Shown here one piece after another: positions 1 through 9,120 of a stretch of 20,024 nucleotides of DNA. Numbering within the stretch: position 1 is the first letter of the stretch; every line of letters starts with the position of its first letter. The notes under the pieces were generated by a model. It did no database searches. It was not told where the DNA came from and worked only from the letters and a program-made list of their open reading frames with translations. Location: contig QKFK01000193.1 of the NCBI GenBank assembly GCA_003252195.1, positions 1-20,024 of the forward strand, in the 5' to 3' direction. The stretch comes from Rhodospirillales bacterium (GTDB taxonomy: Bacteria > Pseudomonadota > Alphaproteobacteria > QKFK01 > SZUA-500). The position numbers were made by a program, and so were the translations under genes.

Positions 1-216
1 CGCGTAAAGAAAATTGTTATTGAACATCTTGGCGTTGAAGAATCAAAAGTAGCAGAAAATTCAAGCTTCATTGATGATCTTGGTGCAGACAGTCTTGATA
101 CTGTAGAACTCGTTATGGCTTTCGAAGAAGAGTTCGGTTGCGAAATCCCAGACGAAGCTGCTGAAAAAATCTTGACAGTTAAAGACGCTGTTGAATTCAT
201 TAGCGCAAACGCTTAA
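1..216 (+). CDS. acpP: Acyl carrier protein, C-terminal 71 residues (5' end cut by window)
   Basis: Carries growing acyl chains on a 4'-phosphopantetheine arm for type II fatty-acid synthesis in the cytosol. Frame 1 is open from the first base to TAA at 214-216. The visible part holds the family signature LGADSLD at residues 27-33, in which Ser31 (codon 91-93) is the phosphopantetheine attachment site, followed by the acidic helix TVELVMAFEEEFG and the typical C-terminal helix KDAVEFI. Only a few N-terminal residues are missing, since the usual length is 77-80. The neighbour fabF encodes an enzyme that uses this carrier, and acpP-fabF is a standard pairing. Identification is secure. Confidence 0.97.
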   Translation, partial: RVKKIVIEHLGVEESKVAENSSFIDDLGADSLDTVELVMAFEEEFGCEIPDEAAEKILTVKDAVEFISANA

Positions 217-237
217 TGAAGATTTTACGGAATTTTA

Positions 238-267
238 ATACACCACTTGTTTATACGGGTGGTGTAT
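238..267 (+). terminator. Hairpin just downstream of acpP
   Basis: The arms ATACACCAC (238-246) and GTGGTGTAT (259-267) form a perfect 9-bp stem with a 12-nt loop, 22 nt after the acpP stop. No strong T-run follows it directly, so it may be an RNA 3'-end stabiliser or may act together with the next hairpin rather than alone. Confidence 0.5.
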
Positions 268-277
268 ATTCTGTATA

Positions 278-315
278 AAGGGGTATTTTTCTAATATCTC
301 CCCTTGTATTTTTTT
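278..315 (+). terminator. Probable rho-independent terminator of acpP
   Basis: AAGGGGTATT (278-287) can pair with AATA...CCCCTT ending at 305, with a small internal bulge. A T-rich tail containing seven consecutive T (309-315) follows shortly after the stem. It sits between acpP and fabF and implies that fabF is at least partly transcribed from its own promoter. Confidence 0.55.
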
Positions 316-323
316 GATATTTT

Positions 324-351
324 CTGATATTATCTAGGTTCATTATATAAT
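324..351 (+). promoter_or_regulatory. Putative fabF promoter
   Basis: A perfect -10 box TATAAT lies at 346-351 and a -35-like CTGATA at 324-329, with a 16-nt spacer. It follows the terminator-like hairpins and precedes the fabF ATG at 385. A Shine-Dalgarno GGAG is at 373-376. Read by eye only; the -35 is a weak match. Confidence 0.45.
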
Positions 352-384
352 TGTTTTAACGTCATAACAAACGGAGTTAGCTTC

Positions 385-1644
385 ATGAGACGTGTTGTTG
401 TAACAGGTATGGGAATTGTTTCACCTCATGGTAGAGGAGTTGCACATAACTGGGAATGTATTACTCAAGGAAAATCAGGTATCCGCAAAATTGAGGATTT
501 TGAAGTTTCTGATATGGCTGTACAAATTGCAGGTCAAGTGCCTTTTGGCAACGACGCACCTTGGAAATTAGATTCAGAAAGCGTTGTTGAAGCAAAAGAA
601 CTCAGAAAAATCGATAAATTTATATTATTCGGTTTGGCAGCTGGTATTGACGCTGTAGAAGATTCAGGCTGGAAGCCAGAAACTGAAGAAGAAAAAGACC
701 GTACAGGTGTTATAGTTGGAGCTGGTATCGGCGGATTACAAACTATTTATGAAAACGCAATAGCATTGCACGAAAAAGGACCAAGAAGAGTTAGTCCTTT
801 CTTTATCCCTGCTACATTGATTAACCTCGTATCAGGTCACCTTTCTATTAAATATGGCTTTAGAGGCCCTAACCACTCAGTAGTTACAGCTTGTTCTTCA
901 GGAACTCACGCTATTGGTGACGCAGCTCGTCTTATTCAATATGGCGATGCAGATGTTATGATTGCTGGTGGTGCTGAAACAGCTGTTAACCGTCTTGGAA
1001 TGTGCGGATTTATTCAAGCAAAAGCTTTAACATCTTCTTTCAATGAAACTCCAGAAAAAGCTTCATGCCCATGGGATAAATCTCATAGCGGTTTTGTAAT
1101 GGGTGAAGGCGCTGGTATTTTGGTATTAGAAGAATATGAACACGCTAAAAAACGTGGCGCTAAAATTTATGCTGAAATCGATGGATACGGATTATCTGGT
1201 GATGGTTACCACGTAACTGCTCCTGCTCCTGACGGAAATGGTGCTTACAGAGCTATGGAATCAGCTTTGCGTAACTCAACCCTATCAATTGACGATATTG
1301 ATTATGTTAATGCACATGGTACATCAACTCCAGTTGGTGACCCTATGGAATTAGGCGCTGTACAAAGATTATTCGCAAATAGATTAGATACTCTTGCAAT
1401 GTCTTCAACAAAATCATCTATCGGTCACCTTTTGGGTGCGGCAGGTGCTGTCGAGGCCATTTTCTCAATTATGGCAGTGCAGACAAACATTGCACCTCCA
1501 ACATTAAACTTGGTTGACCCAATTGATGAAGTTAAGATGAACTTAGTTCCTCTTAAAGCTCAAGAGAAAAAAATCAAAGCAGCTATGTCTAATTCATTTG
1601 GATTTGGCGGAACGAACTCTTCAGTGATTGTGAAGGCTGTCTAA
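385..1644 (+). CDS. fabF: 3-oxoacyl-[acyl-carrier-protein] synthase II (KAS II)
   Basis: Condenses malonyl-ACP with acyl-ACP, the chain-elongating step of type II fatty-acid synthesis. The 419 residues match the usual FabF length. The catalytic triad is complete: nucleophile Cys170 in VTACSSGTH, His311 in VNAHGTSTP and His348 in KSSIGHLLGAAG, with the conserved Lys343. The N-terminal RRVVVTGMG and the C-terminal glycine-rich NSFGFGGTNS are also typical. The ATG at 385 has GGAG eight bases upstream. It follows acpP, which supplies its carrier, and mltG begins 18 nt after its stop, suggesting cotranscription with mltG. FabB is less likely because of the length and the N-terminal signature. Confidence 0.97.
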   Translation: MRRVVVTGMGIVSPHGRGVAHNWECITQGKSGIRKIEDFEVSDMAVQIAGQVPFGNDAPWKLDSESVVEAKELRKIDKFILFGLAAGIDAVEDSGWKPETEEEKDRTGVIVGAGIGGLQTIYENAIALHEKGPRRVSPFFIPATLINLVSGHLSIKYGFRGPNHSVVTACSSGTHAIGDAARLIQYGDADVMIAGGAETAVNRLGMCGFIQAKALTSSFNETPEKASCPWDKSHSGFVMGEGAGILVLEEYEHAKKRGAKIYAEIDGYGLSGDGYHVTAPAPDGNGAYRAMESALRNSTLSIDDIDYVNAHGTSTPVGDPMELGAVQRLFANRLDTLAMSSTKSSIGHLLGAAGAVEAIFSIMAVQTNIAPPTLNLVDPIDEVKMNLVPLKAQEKKIKAAMSNSFGFGGTNSSVIVKAV

Positions 1645-1662
1645 TTCTGTTAGAATGGATTA

Positions 1663-2649
1663 ATGTTTAGATTATTTAGAAAAATATCCAGATTAACTGT
1701 TGTCAGCATAGTGCTGGCAACAGTTTTTTTGTTTAGCTCATATATAAATTTTTGTTCAGACGGAGCTCTTACTCAAGCAACTAACGTTGTTATAAACAAA
1801 GGTGCGTCTTTAGGACAGATATCTACAAAACTAAAAGAAGCTAAAGTGATAGATAACAAACTATCATTTAAATTCTGGGTTAAACTATATGGAGCAGTTG
1901 GCCATATGAAGGCGGGTGAATATAATTTCCCTGCATATTCTAGTCCCAAAGAAGTAATGAACATTATTTTGAGCGGTAAAACTGTTATTCACCATTTAAC
2001 CATACCTGAAGGATTAACTGTTCAGCAAATCTTTGAAAGAATCTATAACGAGCCTTTGCTAGAGGGTGACATTACTATACCAGTAAAAGAAGGTTGGCTA
2101 TTGCCAGAGACATATGCCTTCTCTCTAGGAGATGATAGAAACAAGCTTGTTGAACGCATGCAAAGAAGCATGATTGACTTTATTGATAGCGAATGGGATA
2201 ACAGAACATCTAACCTTCCATTTAAAACCAAAGAAGATGCGATTAACCTAGCCGCGATTGTTGAAAAAGAGACCTCTTTAACAATTGAGCGTCCTAGAGT
2301 TGCTGGCGTGTATATAAACCGTTTAAGAAAGCGCATGCGCCTTCAAGCTGACCCAACTGTAATATATGTGGTAAGTGGTCGTTATGGCTATATGGATAGA
2401 CCTCTTAGCCGTAAAGATTTGAAAAACCCAAGCCCATATAACACATATATGCATTATGGATTACCACCAACACCAATCGCTAACCCAGGGGCAGAATCTA
2501 TAAGAGCGGTATTAAACCCCATGAACACTAAAGATATATTCTTTGTAGCAGATGGAACTGGCGGACATTTATTTGCTGAAAAACTCGTAGACCACAATGC
2601 CAATGTAGCAAAATGGCGTGCATTCTTACGCAAATCAAAAAATAAGTAA
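1663..2649 (+). CDS. mltG: Endolytic peptidoglycan transglycosylase MltG (YceG family)
   Basis: Cleaves nascent glycan strands at the inner membrane and is thought to set their length. The 328 residues begin with a short basic segment and one membrane helix at about residues 11-29, with the rest periplasmic. A LysM-like region (about 40-105) precedes the YceG catalytic domain. That domain carries EGWLLPETY at 143-151 and AAIVEKET at 197-204, where Glu201 corresponds to the known catalytic glutamate, and later LQADPTV and the proline-rich YGLPPTPIANPG at 265-276. The start is 18 nt after fabF with only a weak ribosome site (GGA near 1655), so translation may be partly coupled. fabF followed directly by mltG is the common alphaproteobacterial order. 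Confidence 0.95.
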   Translation: MFRLFRKISRLTVVSIVLATVFLFSSYINFCSDGALTQATNVVINKGASLGQISTKLKEAKVIDNKLSFKFWVKLYGAVGHMKAGEYNFPAYSSPKEVMNIILSGKTVIHHLTIPEGLTVQQIFERIYNEPLLEGDITIPVKEGWLLPETYAFSLGDDRNKLVERMQRSMIDFIDSEWDNRTSNLPFKTKEDAINLAAIVEKETSLTIERPRVAGVYINRLRKRMRLQADPTVIYVVSGRYGYMDRPLSRKDLKNPSPYNTYMHYGLPPTPIANPGAESIRAVLNPMNTKDIFFVADGTGGHLFAEKLVDHNANVAKWRAFLRKSKNK

Positions 2650-2658
2650 AGAGCCCTC

Positions 2659-2781
2659 TTAATTACCTATCATAGTCATGGAAGCATAAAGCAAACAAAA
2701 GCATGGCATATACTTAGAACTGGCTTTTATGACAATAGCCGAAGCTCCACCATTTGCAGGAATAATTGCATTGCCTATCAA
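2659..2781 (-). other. Possible small ORF or gene remnant, 40 residues
   Basis: In the 136 nt between mltG and HK-D, the minus strand has a 40-codon open stretch from TTG (2779-2781) to TAA (2659-2661), immediately after an in-frame stop. It begins LIGNAIIPANGGAS and ends with a hydrophobic segment MPCFCLLYASMTMIG that could be a membrane helix. There is no ATG near the start, and GGAG is about 14 nt away inside the end of HK-D. It could be the tail of a decayed membrane-protein gene or chance. No family is recognised. Confidence 0.18.
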
Positions 2782-2785
2782 TTAA

Positions 2786-5700
2786 TTATCGCTTCTCTCC
2801 AGCCAAAACCTTTGCAATCATCTGGCTTAATAAGGCTTTCCTATACGGCTTTTGGATAAAGGCTTTTACACCATCTTTAATCATCTCATCAATATTGTCT
2901 TTTCTGCTGAAACCAGATGATATTATTACCTTCACGTCGGGGTTTACTTCTCTTAGCATTTCATATAGTTCTTTACCGCTTCTTTTTGGCATAACCATAT
3001 CAAGAATTACTAAGTCTATTTTATCCGCTTGCTTTTTAAACAGCTCTAAAGCCTTATCACTATCCTCTGCCAATAAAACTTTATAACCAAGCGCCGACAA
3101 AATATCTCCTGCCATATTTCTAATTAGATCTTCGTCGTCAACAATTAATATTAGACCCTCGCCATAAATTAATGTTGGATCTACGTTGTCTATCAAATCT
3201 TCTGTGGCATATTCTATATCAACCGGTAAGTATATTTTAAACATCGTACCATAGCCAACTTCGCTATAGACATTTATTGAGCCTTTATGCTCTTTAATTG
3301 TCCCATAAACTGCGGCTAGCCCTAACCCTGTTCCCTTACCAACCGGCTTAGTAGTAAAAAATGGCTCAAAGATTCTTGATAAAACATCTTTACTAATTCC
3401 AGATCCAGTGTCTGAAACACTCACTTCTATGTACTCACCCTTAGGTAAATTATAAGTGATTTCTTCAATATCTGAAGACAGTGTAATATTGGCTGTCTCA
3501 AAACTAATTTTTCCGCCAGTTGGCATAGAATCTCGGGCATTAATCGCCAAATTCATTAACGCGTTTTGCAACAATGTTGAATCTCCTAAAACCATATGTC
3601 TAGGGGCATTAAGAGTTGTTTCTATTGTTATGTTTTTATCAAAAGATCTTTCCAGCAACGATAGTGATGAACCGACTATTTCATGCATATCTACTCTGAC
3701 AAAAACTGTTTTACCTTTGCGCGAAAATACCAACAACTTATTGGTCAAGTCAGCAGCACGGGTTGCTGCACTTATAATCGGGCCAATGTGCCTTTTAATC
3801 GGAGATGTCTCGTCTATATTCATTTCTATCAGCTCTGCATGCCCTAGAATACCGCCTAGCATATTATTGAAATCGTGAGCAACTCCTCCTGCCAAACGAC
3901 CAATCACATCCATCTTCTGGGCTTGGTGAAATTGATCTTCAGCCTTTTTTAGCTCTGTTATATCCTCCATAACAACCCAAATTCTAACCAAATAATTGTC
4001 TTCAGCAATTCCTGTTATTTTATAATTAATATTCCTTTGTACTCCATCTATTGAAGTTGCTGTTGTTTCAACATTGCACATTCCAAAATTACTCTTTGAA
4101 AAAGACTCTAATAATAATTTTTGGCGCTCACTTGCTTCTGCTGAGAATCCAATCTCACGTAAAGTTTTGTGCATTATTTCTTCTTCATGGTGAAAACCAA
4201 TTATATTAGCAGCTCTCTTATTAGCGAATAGCATGCGCCCTGTCTCTTTAATCGATTTTACAGCATCTCCTTTAGCAACATCCTTAATCAAAATTGGTTT
4301 ATCAAATTCAACGCAATAAATACCGTAACTAGAGCTTGAAAAAAACATTCTCATTCGCTCATCATTTTCCCTAGCAACTTTCTCTAACTTCTCTTGCTCT
4401 GTGACATCTCTAAAAACCAGAACCACTCCAACTAAATCGCCCATATCATTAAATATTGGTGCGCCACTGTCTGCTACATGGCGGAGATCTCCAGCCTTAG
4501 AAATCAGAATAGTATCTGCTTCTAAACCAATAACGCTCTTTTGTTCTATGATCTTTTTAACAGGGCTACTAATCCTATTACCAGAAACAGAACTAATAAT
4601 ATTAAAAACCTCTTCAAATGAGCTGCCTACAGCCTCTTCCCTTTTCCACCCAGTCAACTCCTCAGCAACTTTATTAATTTTAGTAACATTACCGTCAATG
4701 TCTGTTGCGATAACCCCGTCTCCTATGCTCTCTAAAGTAATGCGTAGGTTTTCTTCGCTCTTCCAAGATGCTTGCAAAGCTTTGTTTCTTTGCCTTCTAT
4801 TGATTAGCAGAGCAAGAATCAACCCTGTTTGCAACAAACCAACTAGTAACGTTAAAACAATCCACTTCATGTATTTTTTAACAAACGATACTGGGATATT
4901 CTCAATAATTGCATCTTTGGGTATTACTTTTTCATTTATCCCCAATTTCTTAATTACATTGTAATCTAATACTATTTTATTAGGGCTAGCCTTAACGATT
5001 GGATCAAGACTTTTCGTCTCAAAATAATGTTTCGCTATAAGAGCAGCCTCGCGGCCATGTTCATAATGCGAGAGAACTTTTCCACCTATGGCGCCTGTGT
5101 TAATACAATTGTCAGAAACACAAAAAATAGGAGATTTGGACACTCCAACCAATCTAGCCATCCCATCCTTAAAATCTAGTGTATTCTGGTCTTTATCTAG
5201 ATAGATAGCCAGAAACAAAAAAGCATTATCAGCCCCGTATTCAGGAACTTTTCTCCAGAATTCTTCCCATGACATATTAGCCGAAGATAAAACATCTGTT
5301 TTCAAATCTTTAAATTCTTTGCCAATAACTCTAAACTCTTCTGCCAAGACCTTACCAGTAGAAGCACCGTCGCTTATCGCCGTAACAGATTTTATATTGG
5401 GAAACAACTCTTTAGCTAGAGCTATAGTATCGGCCATACTTAAGCTCTGAAGCACCCCTGTTATCATAGGGTCTTCTGCTAATTTTTTGCCTCGCTCAAT
5501 ATCATTAATACCTAGAAACACTATTGGGATGTCGTTAAACCAATCACGATGGCTTACTGCAAAATTTAATGCATTATCTTCAGCCGCAATTATCAAATCA
5601 TATTTGGGAAGCTTATCTAAGCGACTTTTAAGATTTATAGCAAAAGCACTCTGTGTTTTTTCATCCTCAAAGCGTTTACTATCCATAAACTCCACATCAA

Positions 5701-5887
5701 GGTTATATTCATCAAATGGAAGGACAGAACGCACACCATCAATTTGCTTAAACGCGTTATCAAAACTTGAGTGATACGCTGAGAGCATCAATATTTTTTT
5801 TACAACTTTTGCTTCAGCATAAGTTGGTATCAACAATTGACACATAAAACATAATGTCACAAAAAATAATCTTATAAATCTTTTCAT
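2786..5887 (-). CDS. Hybrid histidine kinase HK-D with periplasmic substrate-binding-like sensor
   Basis: Last of four tandem paralogues, 1033 residues. A signal peptide (1-26, ending TYAEA) leads into a periplasmic domain (about 30-330) resembling ABC_sub_bind proteins, with LMLSAYHSSF, VEFMDSKRF, AEDNAL and VFLGIND. A membrane helix lies at about 341-363, then PAS1 with its PAC end (about 378-498) and PAS2 (about 505-645). HisKA has phospho-acceptor His671 in GGVAHDFNN. HATPase_c has Asn783 (N box), DTGSG from 827 and GTGLGL at 852-857. The receiver has the acidic pair Asp917-Asp918, phospho-acceptor Asp963 in VILDMVMP and Lys1013. It should sense a small periplasmic ligand and phosphorylate its own receiver; ligand and downstream partner are unknown. 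Its receiver DNA is almost the same as that of HK-C, whereas its sensor is closest to HK-B. Start ATG is preceded by GCGGGG. Confidence 0.9.
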   Translation of the reverse strand: MKRFIRLFFVTLCFMCQLLIPTYAEAKVVKKILMLSAYHSSFDNAFKQIDGVRSVLPFDEYNLDVEFMDSKRFEDEKTQSAFAINLKSRLDKLPKYDLIIAAEDNALNFAVSHRDWFNDIPIVFLGINDIERGKKLAEDPMITGVLQSLSMADTIALAKELFPNIKSVTAISDGASTGKVLAEEFRVIGKEFKDLKTDVLSSANMSWEEFWRKVPEYGADNAFLFLAIYLDKDQNTLDFKDGMARLVGVSKSPIFCVSDNCINTGAIGGKVLSHYEHGREAALIAKHYFETKSLDPIVKASPNKIVLDYNVIKKLGINEKVIPKDAIIENIPVSFVKKYMKWIVLTLLVGLLQTGLILALLINRRQRNKALQASWKSEENLRITLESIGDGVIATDIDGNVTKINKVAEELTGWKREEAVGSSFEEVFNIISSVSGNRISSPVKKIIEQKSVIGLEADTILISKAGDLRHVADSGAPIFNDMGDLVGVVLVFRDVTEQEKLEKVARENDERMRMFFSSSSYGIYCVEFDKPILIKDVAKGDAVKSIKETGRMLFANKRAANIIGFHHEEEIMHKTLREIGFSAEASERQKLLLESFSKSNFGMCNVETTATSIDGVQRNINYKITGIAEDNYLVRIWVVMEDITELKKAEDQFHQAQKMDVIGRLAGGVAHDFNNMLGGILGHAELIEMNIDETSPIKRHIGPIISAATRAADLTNKLLVFSRKGKTVFVRVDMHEIVGSSLSLLERSFDKNITIETTLNAPRHMVLGDSTLLQNALMNLAINARDSMPTGGKISFETANITLSSDIEEITYNLPKGEYIEVSVSDTGSGISKDVLSRIFEPFFTTKPVGKGTGLGLAAVYGTIKEHKGSINVYSEVGYGTMFKIYLPVDIEYATEDLIDNVDPTLIYGEGLILIVDDEDLIRNMAGDILSALGYKVLLAEDSDKALELFKKQADKIDLVILDMVMPKRSGKELYEMLREVNPDVKVIISSGFSRKDNIDEMIKDGVKAFIQKPYRKALLSQMIAKVLAGEKR
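2875..3126. repeat. Near-identical receiver segment, copy 1 (HK-D)
   Basis: These 252 bp align without gaps to 6087-6338 in HK-C; I count 9 mismatches by eye, about 96% identity. They encode most of the receiver domain. The rest of the two genes is far more diverged, so this is best explained by recent gene conversion or unequal exchange rather than selection alone. Confidence 0.85.
3831..3889. repeat. Exact 59-bp repeat over the histidine box, copy 1 (HK-D)
   Basis: The 59 bases are identical to 7043-7101 in HK-C and encode the HisKA segment around the phospho-acceptor histidine. Synonymous positions are conserved as well, which points to exchange between the two genes. Confidence 0.85.
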
Positions 5888-5913
5888 TATGCCCCGCAGA
5901 ATTGCATTAATGG

Positions 5914-5933
5914 ATAAAAAACATATACTTATA
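5914..5933 (-). promoter_or_regulatory. Conserved leader element upstream of HK-D
   Basis: On the plus strand this reads ATAAAAAACATATACTTATA and aligns with ATCAAAAACATATCACTTATA upstream of HK-C (9130-9150) and with the matching position upstream of HK-B. It lies 26-46 nt before the HK-D start. It may be part of a promoter or an operator carried along in the duplications; the TTGATA -35-like core of the other two copies is degraded here (TTTATC). Confidence 0.35.
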
Positions 5934-6006
5934 ATAATTATTAATTCGCATTTTTGTTATATAGCATTTTGTTTATAGCCCTATACAATAGTAACAATAA
6001 ATCAAT

Positions 6007-9000
6007 CTAATCACCTAAAACCTTTGCAATCACCTGGCTTAATACGGCTTGTCTATACGGCTTTTGGATAAAGCCTTTTGCTCCTTCTTTAATCATCTCA
6101 TCAATATTGTCTTTTCTACTGAAACCAGATGATATTATTACCTTCACGTCGGGGTTTACTTCTCTTAGCATCTCATATACTTCTTTGCCGCTTCTTTTTG
6201 GCATAACCATATCAAGAATTACTAAGTCTATTTTATCTGCTTGCTTTTTAAACAGCTCTAAAGCCTTGTCACTATCCTCTGCCAATAAAACTTTGTAACC
6301 AAGCACCGATAAAATATCTCCTGCCATATTTCTAATTATTGTTTCATCGTCAACAACTAAGATTAGTCCTTCACCTTTTATAACATCGGCTTCTTTACCA
6401 GCCAATATGCCACCAACAGAATCTGATGCTTCTACAGGTAAATATATCTTAAAGATGGTTCCTTCACCCTCTTCACTATAAACATTAATTGAGCCTCTAT
6501 GCTCTTTTATCGTTCCATAAACAGCTGATAAGCCTAACCCTGTACCTTTGCCAATAGGTTTAGTTGTAAAGAATGGCTCAAATATTTTTGCTGAAATGTC
6601 TTTGCTCATTCCTTGTCCAGTATCGGATACGTTGATTTCCAAATATTCTCCTTTAGGAAGATTATACGCAGCCGACTCTGCATCACTGGTTAAACAAATA
6701 TTCATTGTCTCAAACGTTAGGGTTCCGCCCGTTGGCATTGCGTCTCTGGCATTCAACGCTAAGTTTAGAAGCGCATTCTGCAACAAAGTTGGATCACCCA
6801 GAAGTTTGGGGTTTTTCGCATTAAAGATTCTCTCAATAACTATTTTTTTATCAAACGACCTCTCTAAAAGCCCAAGAGCAGTTGTAATTGTATCATGTAT
6901 ATCAAGCGCTGTAGAAACCGTTTTTCCTTTTCTAGAAAAGGCTAATAATTTATTAGTTAGATCGGCAGCTCGCGTAGCCGCATTTATAATTGGTCCAACG
7001 TGCCTTTTAATCGGAGAGCTATCATCTATTTTCATCTCAATTAGCTCTGCATGCCCTAGAATACCGCCTAGCATATTATTGAAATCGTGAGCAACTCCTC
7101 CAGCCAAACGGCCAATCACGTCCATCTTCTGAGCTTGATGGAATTGATCTTCAGCCTTTTTAAGCTCGGTTACATCTTCTAAAGTACACCATAATCTTAC
7201 TATGTGATTATCTTCTATAATTGTAAGGGCTTTGTAGTTTATATTTCTTTGAATACCCTCAACAGAGGTTGCTGTAGTTTCTATAGTAGATGAAGCAAAG
7301 TTGTTTTTAGCCAGTGTTTCTAAAAGTAACTCTTGTCTCTTTTTAGACTCTTCCGACAGAGCAACCTCTGGCAAGGTATGCCCAATGATATCATATTCAC
7401 TCTTAAACCCCGCTAAATATGCTAGCTGTTTGTTCGCAAATAAAACCTTGCCTTGTTTTTTAATTTCTTCAATTACTTGCTTCTTGTTTGAAGAGATTGC
7501 GATTGGCTCCTCAAATTCAATTGAATAAATACCGTCTCTTGTAGAAGCAAAAAACATTTTCATTCTATCTTCATTTTCTCGAGCAAGTTTAGCTAGGGTT
7601 TCTTTTTCCGTGACATCTCTAAACACTAAAACAACACCAACAACCTCGCCAACATCATTAAAGATTGGGGCTCCGCTATCTGCTATATGTAATTTCTTGC
7701 CATTCTTTGAAATGAGTGTTGTATTTACCTCTAAGTCAATCACCTTCTTTTCTTCTATTACTCTTTCAACTGGGCTAGCAATTTTATTTCCTGTAATAGA
7801 ATTGACGATATGGAAAACCTGTTCAAAAGGCATTCCTATTGTTTCTTCTCTGCTCCAGCCTGTTAGCTCTTCTGCTACCTTATTTAATTTTGTTATATTT
7901 CCATTTATATCTGTTGCAATAACCCCATCGCCAATACTTTCTAAAGTAATACGTAGGTTTTCCTCACTCTTCCATGAAGTTTTAAGAGCTTTGTTTCTTT
8001 GCCTTCTATTTATCAACAGGCCGAGAATTAGCCCCATTTGTAACAACACAACAAAAATTGTGGCCACAATCCATTTCAAATATTTCTCTACAAATGTTGG
8101 TTTAGGCAAATTTATAACAACCGCATCATCTGGAATTAAGTTGGTATCAACTTTCCATCTTTTTGCCACATCATAATCTACAAAAACTTTATTAGGACTT
8201 TCTTCTTTTGGCGCAGGTAACACACCATTTTTAAAATACGCTTCGCCCAACAACGCAGCTTCTCTTCCTTGCTCGTAGTGAGATATAACTTTACCTCCTA
8301 TATAACCCTTACCAATGCCGTGACTAAACAAATAATATGTTGGAACGTTAGCGTTTTTAATTATAAAATTGGTTGCATCTGCAAAGTCTTTAATAACCCC
8401 ATCTTTATCCTTATAAGCCGTAATATTTACTAAAACAGAATCCTTTTCTAGATTAGCAATTTTTTGTTTAAATTCATCCCATGACAAATCATTAATACTT
8501 AGTAACTCTAACTCAACACCTTCAGCCTCTGGTGTTTTACGTATAGTATCAGCAATAACAATACCAGTCTCTGTGGCATCGGTAATAATATATGCTTTAT
8601 TGAGTTTAGGATTTAGCTTTTTAGCTAGTCTTACTGTGTCCATGTCACTAATCGCCTCAAACACACCCGTTATTAACGGATCTTTCGAAACTTCAGCGCC
8701 CTTTTCTATATCATTCACTCCCAAAAACACCATTGGAACCCCCTCAAACCATTTTCTATGGTTGAGAAAGAAGATAAGAGCATTGTCTTCGGCTGCTATT
8801 ACTAAATCATATTTGGGAAGATGGTCTATTTTGTATTTTAGGTTTGTCGCAAATAATTCTTGAGCCTCATTATTAAAGAATCTCTTACTATCCATAAATT
8901 CAACATCAATTTCATATTGATCAGATGAAAAAACAGACTTAACGCCTGATAGTTGCTCAAACCCATTAACAAAACTAGTGTGATAGGCTGAAAGCAATAA

Positions 9001-9093
9001 TATCTTTTTTAGCTTTTTATCTTGTGCCTGAGATGAGGTTAATGGCAGTAACACACAAACCATTACCACAAAAACTTTAAACCAACGCGACAT
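6007..9093 (-). CDS. Hybrid histidine kinase HK-C with the most diverged periplasmic sensor
   Basis: Third of the four paralogues, 1028 residues. Signal peptide 1-23 (ends SSQAQ), sensor about 29-330 with LLLSAYHTSF, VEFMDSKRF and AEDNAL, membrane helix about 341-362, PAS1 about 377-497, PAS2 about 504-643. The kinase has His669, Asn781, DTGQG from 824 and GTGLGL at 850-855; the receiver has Asp915-Asp916, Asp961 and Lys1011. All catalytic residues are present, so it should be active. The sensor departs most from its siblings: where the others have DGAST or DASST after the first lobe it has DATET, and the ligand-side segment reads YLFSHGIGKG. It therefore probably binds a different ligand. 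The start ATG follows AGGGGTGAC, a good ribosome site; 124 nt separate it from HK-B, with a leader resembling that of HK-B. Confidence 0.9.
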   Translation of the reverse strand: MSRWFKVFVVMVCVLLPLTSSQAQDKKLKKILLLSAYHTSFVNGFEQLSGVKSVFSSDQYEIDVEFMDSKRFFNNEAQELFATNLKYKIDHLPKYDLVIAAEDNALIFFLNHRKWFEGVPMVFLGVNDIEKGAEVSKDPLITGVFEAISDMDTVRLAKKLNPKLNKAYIITDATETGIVIADTIRKTPEAEGVELELLSINDLSWDEFKQKIANLEKDSVLVNITAYKDKDGVIKDFADATNFIIKNANVPTYYLFSHGIGKGYIGGKVISHYEQGREAALLGEAYFKNGVLPAPKEESPNKVFVDYDVAKRWKVDTNLIPDDAVVINLPKPTFVEKYLKWIVATIFVVLLQMGLILGLLINRRQRNKALKTSWKSEENLRITLESIGDGVIATDINGNITKLNKVAEELTGWSREETIGMPFEQVFHIVNSITGNKIASPVERVIEEKKVIDLEVNTTLISKNGKKLHIADSGAPIFNDVGEVVGVVLVFRDVTEKETLAKLARENEDRMKMFFASTRDGIYSIEFEEPIAISSNKKQVIEEIKKQGKVLFANKQLAYLAGFKSEYDIIGHTLPEVALSEESKKRQELLLETLAKNNFASSTIETTATSVEGIQRNINYKALTIIEDNHIVRLWCTLEDVTELKKAEDQFHQAQKMDVIGRLAGGVAHDFNNMLGGILGHAELIEMKIDDSSPIKRHVGPIINAATRAADLTNKLLAFSRKGKTVSTALDIHDTITTALGLLERSFDKKIVIERIFNAKNPKLLGDPTLLQNALLNLALNARDAMPTGGTLTFETMNICLTSDAESAAYNLPKGEYLEINVSDTGQGMSKDISAKIFEPFFTTKPIGKGTGLGLSAVYGTIKEHRGSINVYSEEGEGTIFKIYLPVEASDSVGGILAGKEADVIKGEGLILVVDDETIIRNMAGDILSVLGYKVLLAEDSDKALELFKKQADKIDLVILDMVMPKRSGKEVYEMLREVNPDVKVIISSGFSRKDNIDEMIKEGAKGFIQKPYRQAVLSQVIAKVLGD
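6087..6338. repeat. Near-identical receiver segment, copy 2 (HK-C)
   Basis: Partner of 2875-3126 in HK-D: 252 bp, 9 mismatches, no gaps. The equivalent parts of HK-A and HK-B are clearly more different. Confidence 0.85.
7043..7101. repeat. Exact 59-bp repeat over the histidine box, copy 2 (HK-C)
   Basis: Identical to 3831-3889. Flanking bases on both sides are similar but not identical, giving a local peak of identity. Confidence 0.85.
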
Positions 9094-9120
9094 GTCACCC
9101 CTATAACATAAAACACATTC

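Noticed and set aside
2649..2680. Terminator after mltG (AAGAG/CTCTT near 2650-2660)
   Set aside because: The arms are only 5 bp with almost no loop and no T-run follows.
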